In this document: positions 38,760-50,600 of the stretch, piece after piece
Layout: every line of letters begins with the position of its first letter
Position numbering within the stretch: position 1 is the stretch's first letter
Source: Cucumis sativus
Taxonomy: Eukaryota; Streptophyta; Magnoliopsida; Cucurbitales; Cucurbitaceae
DNA: 64,000 nt
Direction of reading: 5' to 3'
Assembly (NCBI RefSeq): GCF_000004075.3
Contig: NC_026657.2
Span: forward strand, 7,998,001 to 8,062,000
Notes under the pieces: model-generated
What the model saw: only the letters and a program-made list of their open reading frames with translations
What the model was told of the DNA's origin: nothing
Databases searched by the model: none
Position numbers and translations under genes: made by a program

Positions 38760-39737
38760 ACAAAAAAACAGAGAGATTTGCTTTTTGCAAATCAATCTCT
38801 CGGAATTGTAGGTTTCTGTTTCTCTTCTTCGCCATTTTTACGGAGCACACCACAACCTCTCTTCTTCTTCCTACGTAATCTCTCTCTTGATCTCTCTTAT
38901 CTTTCTTCTTCTTCTTCTTTGATTTTTCCTCTACTTTTCTGTGTTATTGTTTCCATCGGAGTCTTTCGTTTTCTGGATTTGTTGGTAAGAGGGTTTTCCT
39001 TTATTTGTGATATATGTTTGATTCCGGTTTCTGTTTGTTATGTTTACATCATTCATTATATTCATGTTATCTTGTTCTTGTTCTTCATTGTGATCATTTT
39101 TCTGATGAATATCATTTATTGGATGCTTTTTTGTTCCTTTCTTCTCTTTTTCCCGCATTTTTTGTATTGCTAAAAAACGATTGAATTTGAATGTATGGTT
39201 ATTTTTTCTAAAGATAATTTCATCTGTGCGAGTTTGTCGGTGTTCTTCATGTCTTCTTGATTTTCAAGAGTTGCACTGTTTAGAGTTGTTGATCTATTGT
39301 TCTATTACGAACTTTTAATGTATTGATGTTGAATTAATAGGTGGATATGATTTTACTGGATAAATAAGCTTGAAGTAATGGCTTTAGCTATCGATTTCGC
39401 ATCATTTGCCCACAACTGTAAATTTCGCTTCGAGTTCATCTTATTTGATTCTGTTTAATTTTTAGTCCGTCTCGGATTTTCTTTGGCATCAATAAGATCG
39501 GTCTAACATGCAATTTAAACCTCAATCGATAAATGATTCTGAAGACACAAATAACTTGCTTGGCATATCATCATCCTCTTCAGTTATTCATTGATATTTA
39601 TGCCCTTAAATTTTCTGTTACCCGTCCTCTACAAAATGTTTCCCAATCTTCTAAAAATTATATGCCTGATACAGCATTCTTTTGATTCCATTATCTATTC
39701 ATAGCTTGGTTTAGAGCTCTTCGAAACTTGAAGAAAA
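38760..39737 (+). promoter_or_regulatory. Probable 5' UTR with an intron, glycine/proline-rich protein gene
   Basis: A CT-rich leader at about 38800-38984 ends in a good donor (TTG|GTAAGA, GT at 38985). A plausible acceptor (ttcatAG, 39703-39704) precedes the final 33 bp of leader before the ATG at 39738. A T-rich 720-bp leader intron is therefore likely; leader introns are common in highly expressed plant genes. A hairpin (gagagattt at 38771 pairing with aatctctc at 38794-38801) lies near the presumed cap site. The true start of transcription is not visible. Confidence 0.4.
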
Positions 39738-40688
39738 ATGGGAGGTGGGAAGGAAAATGAAGACAAAGACAAAGGGCTTTTCTCAAATATGGCGGCGTTT
39801 GCTGCAGGGCACCACTATCCTCATCATCATGGATATCCACCACCACCATACGGTGGAGCTGCATATCCCCCTCCGGGTGGGTACCCGCCGCCTGGCTATC
39901 CCCCGACCGGCTATCCTCCTTACGGTGGACATCCTCATACAGCCTATCCTCCTCCGGGTGGATATCCCCCTGCTGGCTATCCTGGCCCCCATCATTACCC
40001 TGGTATTATCTCATTCTACTGTCTGTTTTGATGACTTTATTACTTAGTAGTCTCTTAATTTACACACACACATGTATGAGTAAAATAGAAACTGGAGGTT
40101 TGAACTAGCCACCGCTTCGTGGTCGCTAACCCATGCAAATGCCATAGCTCTCCAAACTTAATTTTAAGTACTTCACTCGTTCAAGCTTGCTTACTTGTTT
40201 ATTATCTTTGGAAACCTAGAGTCCTTATCATCTTTTGAAATGGGTGTTGGGATGGTCAACACACCTTATGGTTGATATTATTTGTACACAAAATAATACA
40301 AGACTATCAAGTTATTAAAAAGAAAACGAAGTCTTGTCGCTAACTGTTTTATTAAATATTGCACATTAGGCCTAAAGGGTCTTGCCTTGTTAGAACGACT
40401 TAGGAAACTGGTTGTTGATGTTGACAAATTCCAACCATGGGTCATTGTCATAAGTTTTTTGTGTTTTGTTTTTCAGGCTATGGACACGGATACGGGCACG
40501 GGCACGGTGTGGGTGGATTGTTGGCTGGTGGAGCAGCTGCTGCAGCAGCTGCTTATGGCGCTCACCATCTTGCTCATGCACGTCCATTTGGGTTCGGCCA
40601 TGGAAAATTCAAACATGGGAAGTTCAAACATGGAAAATTTGGTAAGCGTTGGAAGCATGGAGGCATGAGATTCAAGAAATGGAAGTGA
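39738..40688 (+). CDS. Glycine/proline-rich protein with XYPPX repeats (GRP A3-like)
   Basis: Exons 39738-40002 and 40477-40688, 158 aa. Residues 1-20 are charged (GGGKENEDKDKGLFSN). Residues 27-88 are a run of YPPPG/GYPPPGYPP-type repeats. The segment after the intron is Gly/His-rich (GYGHGYGHGHG), followed by an Ala-rich hydrophobic stretch (LLAGGAAAAAAAYG, about 103-117) and a basic tail with HGKFK repeated three times. This order is that of the plant GPRP family: XYPPX region, Ala-rich hydrophobic segment, HGK-rich end. Function is poorly defined; stress and growth roles and membrane association have been proposed for the family. The 474-bp intron begins right after the XYPPX block. The tail repeat is encoded by a 15-bp tandem repeat near 40603-40640. 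The gene converges on the VIRILIZER gene. Confidence 0.9.
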
Positions 40689-41640
40689 TGAAGTTGCTCC
40701 AACTTTTATATCTGATGTATATCGGTTACTATGAGTTTTGAGTCCAAAACCTAGAAAAAAATAAATATGGCATTTTAATGTTTTTTTTCTTCCTTTATTT
40801 GAATGGTATTGTAATGCTTTGTGTTTTTATTGCCTTGACTTTTCTATGTAAAGAATGAAACCGACCTTTTTTTTTTCTTCTTAATCTCTCTCTCTCTCTC
40901 TCTAAATTTATAGATGTGAAACAACTTTGTTTTTATTGATAATTCTGTATAATCCAAGTTGAAAATATATCATAACAAAAGGGTCGATGAAACTACAAGT
41001 GGACAAAGTATTGTTTAATGCACAATTACTGTGAAAAAATAAATGAAGATTCAATTTTTGGAAAGAGGTATAGACTATATTATAATTTTTAATGGTCATT
41101 GAAAATTAAAATAAAATTACTATATAAGTGTTTCACCTAAAGCAATAATATAATTTTCACATACATTACTATTTTTCTTCAGAAGAGAAAGATTGAATAT
41201 AGCCAATTAAGATGGTTTAGGAGCAAGAGACCTTTCCAATTTGATCCCCACATGATGATTCCTCAGAAAAAATATGATGAGGGCAAATTGATTTTAAATA
41301 AACAAAGCAATCTTCAAGAAATGATGTTTCATGGGCACTGTCAATTCTCCTTCATTGGTATGTCCCAGCTCGTAAACTTCATCTTCCTTGATTGCTTCAC
41401 GGCAGAAGAACGAAGATTTCGTGGATGTCAACATAGCTTTACTCGGACTTCGTACACAAGCCTCACCCACTCTAGGATTACACCATTGAAGTTAACAATT
41501 ATGTACCGCGGGCTATTAGAAACAAACCTGTGGAATGCTTGCAGTGCCACATCTAATAACCCATTGATACAGGGTTCGTTGTCTCCATCGAAACCAACAA
41601 TGCACTCATGATAACTGGTCTACTAATCTCAAGGCATTGG
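40689..41640. other. Convergent 3' region between the glycine/proline-rich protein and VIRILIZER genes
   Basis: Contains the 3' UTR of the rightward gene (aaaaaataaatatgg near 40755 is a possible poly(A) signal), a (TC)n tract at about 40884-40903, and then the 3' UTR of the leftward VIRILIZER gene. The 119-codon plus-strand frame at 41252-41611 is antisense to that UTR and shows no similarity. Confidence 0.55.
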
Positions 41641-44600
41641 TCATGAATGTTTTCTTTCCCACTTACCTTCGCGTCGACCACCATCCCTTTCCCTTCGTTC
41701 TATAACTTGCCTTGACTTGCTGCCTCTTGATCCATGCCTTTGACCAGATCCAAGCGGACCGGAATGTCCATCGAATATTGAAACTAATTCTGGATCACCA
41801 ACACTTCCAGTGTCACCTGAATCTTTGCTTCCATCTACATTTTCATCGTAACTGCTACCACATTCATCTGGACGCTCACGAGATTGTAAGATTGTAGGCA
41901 ACTGTCCTGAGTATTGTCTCGCACCAGAAAGCACAATGGTTGGTACTCCGGTCATTGATGAACTGGTCGTAGTAGAAGTTTCAGTCTGTAAGCCACTGAC
42001 AGTCGTTCTGGCATTCCCTTCATTACTTGGTCTGCCATTGTCTCTTTCACGATATCTGTCCCGAGGTCGACTGCGAGGAAAAGGTTCACCAAGAACCAGA
42101 ATTTTATTCACCCACCATTTCATGGATCCAGGATATGTTCTATCTAGGGCCACGGGTAAAAAGCAAAGACAAAGCAGCACTGGCAGTAGACACTATCGTA
42201 TTGCAACCTACCTACTATGGGAAGAGGATGAGAATTCACGTCTTGATGATCGTGGTCCAGACTCAGCCTGCTCCAGTTCCCGCTGAAGTTCCCTCTGTAA
42301 GCAGATGTATAGTTACAAGAAACTGTTACCTTCTTTTTCAAGGCTTAGAACTATGCTCAGGAGTAAGATGATAAAAATTATCAACAAAAGGAAAAGGCTA
42401 TTTGTTTGAAATAAGTTTCATGAGTACGAGAAACTTGAATACAAGGAGATTAGCAGAACAAGAAAACTATAGTCATCTAAATGAAAACAGAGCAATTAGT
42501 TGAAGCATGGGCGATTTAGTTGAAGTATGTCAAAATGCCTAAATGGAGGAACTAAACAAAAGGCCTCATGTCTAGATTACTCAAAGAGGATGTGTAATGA
42601 TAGGGACCCAACCATGAAATTGTAGAGAAAATGCAGTTGTAACAGGTATTACTTGTTAGAATATCAAAGAGGATTACATAAGCACCCAACATATTATTGA
42701 TTTCATACATTAGCAAGAACTAAACAATACCTGCATTTGTCTCTCCTTCTCCATGTCAAGATTATAGCGTAACTCCCTGGTTTTTGCACGCTCAAGCTCC
42801 AACAAGCGCTGTCTTTCAATTTCCTTTTCCATTTCGACCGTTCTCTCCCTAAAGTAGGCAACTATTAGATGAAAACTTTTTTTTATTTTGTAAGTAGTAT
42901 TACATGAGTAAAGATTTGGCTACTTATCAAACCTATCAAGTTCTTGCAAAAGTTCAGCTTCATGCAATGCAGCATCTTCTAGATATTTGTGCCGTGCTTG
43001 TTTCATAAGATGTCTTTTCTGACGTCGAGCTGCTACTTCTTCTTGTAGTTGGGATTTTTCTCTGAAACATGAGAGCCAGATGGTTTTGAATCCCAGTTGA
43101 CATTATAACCATATGAAGAAAGTAACGAATAATGATAATAGGAAGATTTTCTTTTATTACACACATGGAGCGAATGGAGTTCTTGATCTGCTGAAGACGT
43201 GAGTTAGCTACTGCAGAGGCTGAAAAGTTCATTTTCAAACAATAACGTGCAGAAAATTAAGAACATAACGATGGTGATAACTTGACAAACAAATAATAAG
43301 AAAACCCAAAAGCTATTAGGACATACAAGTGACTCCTGGAAAATTGTTAGAATCAGGTTGTCTGAACTCCTTTTGAGCGATGTCAAGTTCTAGTTCTGCC
43401 TCCTCTAGTTCCTAAACACAGTCAAACAAAGGAACTCCGAGGATGAGCTCAGCAGTAACAAAAAGGGAACAAAATAACTAATTTTTACCATTTTTTCCTC
43501 ATCTTTCTTTTGAGAGAACACGTCAAAATATGACTGCACGGATGTCATATTTGAGAGGACCTGATGAGCACATAAGCACAAGTAAGAGAAAAGGGGGAAG
43601 AAAGAGAAGCTGAAATGGTACAGGTCAAAGTTTAGTAGACAGCATGCACAAGGCAGTGGCAGTAGAAAAGAATAATAGAACATGACTAACGTTAGTGAAT
43701 AAGTTCTATTTAGGACAAAGGTCGTATAAAGAACCCTAAATCCTTAAATTCTTATTCTGTCCAAGTTGATCGGCAATTAAACGAGAAAATAGGTTAAAAA
43801 GCAAACTGCCTATCAATGCTTTATACTCGCATGCATACCTTCAGAAATAGGAGCTGAGGAAGTAACTATTAGGTTAAAATTTAAATGTGTTGTCTAAACT
43901 AAAATAGATGCTCATTATATTGTCCATTCAAACAATTTGATTAAAACAAGTTTGCAATATTCTGCTTTCTATCCAATGCACCAATGAGAATTTTGTAAAG
44001 ATAGCCAGGAAAAAGAAAAAGAAAAAGCCGGAAGGTAGCTCTTCTGCTAAAGTTAGAATGACCCCAGAGAGAAGTATGTTAATGCCATCAAGAAAAAAGG
44101 AGACGAAGCGTGAGAATTTGTCTCCGAGCCTCAAAACATGAGAAGACATTCTATTTTTGAGTTTCCCTTTTTTTTAGATCAGAATTCTTTTTTTTTTTTT
44201 TCCCTCTAGCACAAAAAAGCAGGGCTAGTTCGTGTGGCATCAGGAGAAATAGAATAAATTTCATACACAATACATGTTCTGCAAAAGTTTCCTTTAGATA
44301 ACTCCTTGGTGACCATGCCAGAGATAACCAATTACAGGCAGTCAGCAACAATTATATTATGGATAAATGACAAAAGGGCTGAAAACCTAAACTTAGTACT
44401 TCTGACCTGCAGTATTGACTCCCGAATGCTGAGAAAATCTTCATCGAATTTCTTTTCAGAACTTGAAGAGAGTACTTCTTTTAGGACCTTCCACATGAGA
44501 AAGAAGAGAATCAATAAGAAAAGAAAACTGTAACTGGATAGTCTTCCTATACTCAATAGTAAAATAGGTACTTTCATTCCGCTCAAGTGAAGATTTGCAA

Positions 44601-47600
44601 CAAAAACAACAAAATTTATTGTTCACTATTCTCCTTTCATCAAAAACATTGAATTCAACAGACTTTTTGTAAATATAGCTAAATTTTAAGCAGAGGAAGA
44701 TGATAGCAAAGCATGTGGGGGCTTCCAAATGCAAAAGACAGTATGTTATATCCAAAGGGAACATTTAACTTTATAGTCAATGTACCTCTTTAGCTTCATC
44801 CCCTTCATTTCTCAATCGACATAAGACTTGACAGGCTTTCCTCTCCAAATCTCCAAGTCTGCCATCTAAAAGATGAAATAAAAAGTTCATAACATTTTAA
44901 TAAAGTATTATACTGAGTGACAAAAATAATAAAGGTTAATACCAGTCTTTGACGATCCCAAAGCCTCAATATTTCTCCAAACACTTTCAGGAATCAAAAA
45001 GACATCTTCGACCGGGGAATGGAGGCAAGCAGAGGAAATTAGAGCCAATGAAAGCTGTAGCAATGGGCCCTCAGATGCTGGATGTAAAACTTTTGTGCCA
45101 TGAATGCAGTCAGCAGACGATAGCAAGGATTGTAACTCATGTTGACTGGCATATGGGACATAGGCTATAAGAAGTGCCATAGCACGAGTTCTCAAATATA
45201 ATGATGAGTCAGATGCTGCCAAAGAAGCCACTTGATCCCATGTATGTGATACCAGATGCGAGAGTACAGACTCCGAAACAGATTCCTCCAAGCCAGTTGA
45301 AATGAAACTACTGCGAATTTGGGAATATTGTTGTGCAGCAGTGCCATCAAAGACATCTATGCCAACTAAATTACCCAACTGCTGAAGAGCTATGTATCGT
45401 TGCTCGGGCTCAGGATGTCCCAGCATTGTGCAGAACATATCAACTAGAGAAACTTCATCTCCATTGCCAGCGGAGATGCCTCTTCTGAGTAACGCTGACA
45501 ACCACCTCTGGGTTTGCAGACGCCAACTGAGCCTTGGTGCATTGCAAGAAACACTCCTGAGTGCAGAACAAATAGTAGAAACAATGTTTTCCAAGTGTAA
45601 ACTACGAGGCAAACCAAGCAGACAATCAATAATCACAGAAGCAGCTTCCCAACAACTTTCTTCTTCAAGCTTTATGGCAGTTTCAGCCAATCTCCTAAGA
45701 CCGCCTCTCAAGTAGACAAGGAGTTGATTGCTTGTCTTTGATTGTGTAGCATGTTCGCCCTCTTCCTTTTCAGTACTGCAAGCATTCAGGGCTACTGAAG
45801 AAAGGTACTGCGAGTAAACCAAACACTCGGCCAATGTCACAGTCAAATTTTTAGCCAGTTGATGATGAAGATTCCAACATTGCTCAATAGTGGGGAAAAG
45901 CTTGGAAATAAAGACATCGAGATCTTTACGAAATTCGACTATTTCCTCCACAGATAATTCTGTATTGTTTCCCTCATTCTTACTTTCTAAATTTTCAGAA
46001 TTGCTATTAGATACCAGGTTCTTGTAAATATCACAGATAAACCCTAGATGTAATTTTGAACTCTCTTCAAAGAGTGTATTAGAGCTTGCATCCTCAAGGT
46101 CAGATAGATATATTGGAATACCACCAAATGCTTTTAAATTCTGAAGTAGCAAGTCTCTACAGCTTTCCATTACTTTTTGGAATGAACACAAGTAATCGTG
46201 AAAATATGATGTTGGTTGTGATGAGGTAAAATCAACCCAAGAGATTAAGGATTGCAATATCTCCCTCTTGCGTTGAAAAGAGAAATCAGGAAAAAAGGAA
46301 GCCAATACAAAGATAGACAGTGCTTTGTTATAAACTTTTCCAGGGGAATCATCCCTATCCACATTCTCCTTGATGTTACTCAGAAGTTCATTAAAGCACA
46401 AAGACTCGAAATTTGTACATGAACCATCATCCAATACTTGTTCTTCAATAGAAATCTTCTGTAAAGAATATGAAATAAGTGGCTTTAACAAAAGCACCAC
46501 AGAGTTAAGAAATGGTACATCGCAATACGCAGCTCCACAAAGGGAAACTAGCACTTGCACAAGTCGAGGGATCTCAGGAATCATCGGTTCCATGTGTTCA
46601 CTTACAATGGCTTCAAGAATATGAAGCACAATGCATTTTGCATTCTTTGAAACATAGCCCTTAATGAAATGAGACCTAGAATGAGAAGTTGCATCACTCT
46701 GGAAAAATGGCCAGGAACAGAGGTCAGAAAACCAACATAATATATCAGGAAGGGCATTAGAGGAAAGTGATCTCAGTTGCAATCCTACAGCCTCTAAAAT
46801 GACTTCTCCAAAAGCTACGAAGTGATTTCTCATATTAGGAAAGAATTCGCTAAGATCAGGGTACATAACATGAAATGATTGACCACCATGCTGTTCAACT
46901 GTTCCAAGATCTTTGTTCTCTGTTTCTTCAATTTCAACTTTATTATGCCTTTTATAAATATTATCTACACCAGAAAGCTCATCAGAAAATATATGCAACA
47001 AACTTGTTAACTGTGGTAAATCTGATGCAAGAAAAAGACGGTCCATCGTATACTGTTTTGCATTACGGGAAACTGCCATCCAACCAAGGAAACGAGCCAA
47101 AGGTGATTGGCTAACAGAAAATTTAGAAATTCTTTGCATCCAGGCAGAAGCAGGAATGAGATTCCCAGAACAAATACTGTTATTGGCACTTGATGTGAAG
47201 TCTGTCCGATAATTACCTCCACTACTTGCATGAACCAATTTCTGAAGAAGTATCCAATGTCTCTGTGTGCCATGAATTGTTCCAGGTTCCAACCGTAAAT
47301 TTCCATCTTTGATTTGATAATACAAAGATGTTAGCATTCCATTTAGAAACTCTGCTGATCCTAAAATGATATCAGTAACATCTTCAGGAGAACAATGTAG
47401 TTTAGTGGCCGAATGCAACAAAAAGAGAAGACTTTGCATTAGGATTTCATGCATTGAATTAGGCTTTCGCTGTAAGAGTCGAATGACAAAAGTGCACAAC
47501 AGAGCTTGATTTTGTCGTACTAAGGTCACAGCATCTGCAGATTGAACGTCATTGGACGACAACATGATCATTTTTTCATCTAATTCTTCACCATTATATG

Positions 47601-50600
47601 GACAAAACTCCGAATCATTCAAATTCAGATGATATTTTCTATCCAATTCAGCAGCCTCCAGCAAAATTTGAAGAACAACCTTGTCTCTTTTTCGTTCAAG
47701 GTGAGCTATTGTTTCCAGATCAGCTTTACTCTTGCCAGCAAGTCTAGTCAACCCTGAGGTTGGGTTAAACGTGGTCTCACTACTTTTCAAAAATTTCACA
47801 TGATTTGAATTGTACCTGCAAGACATCATAAAATATGGGTTGACGTAGCACTCTGCCGCCAAGAGTAATGCATCTATGGCTGCATCATGACCCTCAGAAG
47901 TAAGCTCGCTTTGTGAACTTAGATCCAGAGCTAAACGGCGAAACTCAGAAGCCTTCACTTCACAATCACGATAGTTTACAAGTTGAAGATAATCTGCTTC
48001 TAAGTTGAAGTACTCAATATTAATTCCAAAATCCAAAATCAGTTCTCCATGAAAGCGGTCAGGATTCGTCCCTTGAACCATTTCTTTAGAATCTATGTTC
48101 ACATTTCCGTGGCTAGAGATTAAGCTACCTTCATTTAAACAACTAGAATGATTATCTAATCGTTCACACCGCAATTCTGGAGGCACAAAAAAAGGGCTGG
48201 CATCTTCATTGACATCAGATTTTCCAGCCGTGTCATGATCATCTATCTTCCCCTCACATTCATTTAGGGCATTAAATTTTGAAGAATTTCCTAACTGACT
48301 ACTGACAGAAAAATCATGGTTGAGAGGTTTGGAAGTAGAGGAATTCCGAAGGTCAACTTCAGTAGGTAACTGCAAGTGAGGTTGCAAAACTGAAAGAAGC
48401 ACGCTGCATAAAAAAGTTGAGTACATTCAAGTCCTATTTAATCCCGTAAATTGGAAGGTTTGGAAGTTAACTGAAAATATTTGATGACCAGGCAAATTCA
48501 AACATATTGAATATTCAAGAACAGCTAAACTACTTTCTTCATCATTTTTAATCAATTGGGGAAAAAATCTCTCTTCTAAGAAACAGAAGATCTAATTGGT
48601 GCAAATGTTTTACTTCAAAAACCCAATATTTCAGTCGAAACTTTTAAGTCAAATATTCAATTAAAAAATTGGCAACAATCTAAGACATTCAGATAAAATC
48701 AGGAGGCTAGGATAAAAGCTAAAGGAACCCACTAATTGGCACTACATCAAAGTACCCTTTCATGATTGCCTTATATATAACGTTTTGACTTTTTTTTTAA
48801 CCTTTTTTTGCTTTTCACTTTACTTTCAAATTTCACTTTCAGTTTATTCTCTCTCCAATGCTTTCTATCTATTTCTACAATACAACAACATTCGACAGAA
48901 GAACAAAGTGAGCATTTATTACCTAGGAGCAACTGACCCACGCCTCCATTCAAATTCTAGTGAAGGAAGAACAGATGGTTTTTGAACTGCCGAGCGGATG
49001 ACATTGAGAGCGATCACACAACTGTTTTCCAGGTTTTGAGGGAAAACAGGAGAAAGATCTCCAAAAGCTATTGTGGTCTTTGACCCACATATGGCAGGAT
49101 CAAGAAAAGGCTCTAGCATCTCCACGAGAAAGAGAATCTTGTGTTTTACTTCCTAAAAGAAGCATAGAAAAAAACCTTCAGAAACCTTATTGACCTTCAA
49201 CAAAGAGGACACACTAAAATAAGCCAACTCTGCATAAGTAATGCATAGACTGCTCTGAAAATAACCAACAATTTTAAAGATATCATCCGTCCAACAACTA
49301 AGGTTAATTGTTGAATTGTTTTTAAAGTTAGCTATAATAGATGTTTCTTCCATTTCTTCATTTGAAATAGCACTAAACTTCAACATCATAAAAGAACTTC
49401 TAGATAAAGCGACAAAGAAAACTTCAGTCCATTTCTATTTGGGTGGAGAGCTTAGGTAAGATTACTGACAAACTTCATACCTTGTAGTTTCCTAGTATAT
49501 CGTCAAAATAACCAGATAAAGCCAGCAGAATATATTTTAAAGCAGCACGAGCATGATCAAGGGAATGTCGTGCATTCTGAAACAGGAGATATCCAACATA
49601 GTAAGTTATAATGCATGATTATATGAAGGTAATAAGTATTAGAAGGACGTCATAAAAGACAACATTAAATTCATTAAGACAGTTAACAACCGACCAGTTA
49701 ACACTTGAAAGTTTGTTTACTGTTTGAACAAAATAAATATGACAGAAGCATCTATTGAATTCAAGAGGTAACATATAGATTATAGACAGATGGTCATTGT
49801 ACGTTTATCGAAAAACATATACAATTTCTAATTCCACTTCAATTTCCTTTATTATCTAGATTTCATGAATTTAGTCATTTGAGCTTGTCAGAATTATAAT
49901 GCCATTTTCAATTGATGAATTCTCTGTATGACCTTGCCAAAGCGTAGCCCGCTTCTTTCTCTTTCTTTCTTTTTTATTTTTTGTTTTTATTTTAACAACT
50001 GTTTTCATTAAAAAAAAATGAAATTAAAAAGAAAGTATAAAGGTATACAAAAAGAAAACCAAGCCCACAAAAGATCAACTAGAGAAAGGGTTTCCAACCA
50101 AGTAAGGGTAGCTAGTTTTTTGTGTTTCGGGTTCTTTTGGTATAACCTTGTATAAACGAAGTATCCATTAATAGGATTTTCTACTTATTTTTCTATTATT
50201 GCTACACTTATTTCTACATCAAAGTGAATACACAGCACTAAAAAATAAATTGGGTTCAAATTAGTTTATTGTGACTTCACATAAATATCATAAAAAGAGT
50301 ACAAGGTATGCACAATATTGATGAAATTCACCTGGATGACACCCAAAAGATCTTCTAGAAGCTCAATAACCAGATCGACCTATATAAAAATCGACTCTTT
50401 AGTAGAACGTGACATTAAGTGGATAGAAAAGAGAGCAGGCATTACACTGGAAATGAACTGGGAGATTTTTAGTTCAGGAAAGACCTACCTTTGCAATAAT
50501 GCGAGGCATCCAAGGAGCTAATACAGAAGAACATAAGTCAATCAGTACACATCCAGCCTTAGCCTGTGAAAAAAATAATATTAATAATAGTAATGCTAAT

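Noticed and set aside
38778-39173. 131-codon plus-strand ORF
   Set aside because: It starts with TTG inside the leader of the glycine/proline-rich protein gene and is a T-rich chance frame.
41252-41611. 119-codon plus-strand ORF
   Set aside because: It is antisense to the probable VIRILIZER 3' UTR, has low-complexity composition and shows no family resemblance.
41712-42371. Several plus-strand ORFs opposite the VIRILIZER C-terminal exons
   Set aside because: They are antisense shadows of the His/Ser/Arg-rich coding sequence.
45392-45715. 107-codon plus-strand ORF
   Set aside because: Antisense to VIRILIZER exon 17; no similarity.
44908-48426. Independent 1172-aa protein starting at 48426
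   Set aside because: It is the large exon 17 of VIRILIZER. The apparent start codon lies before the acceptor at 48404, and the frame continues from exon 16 and into exon 18.
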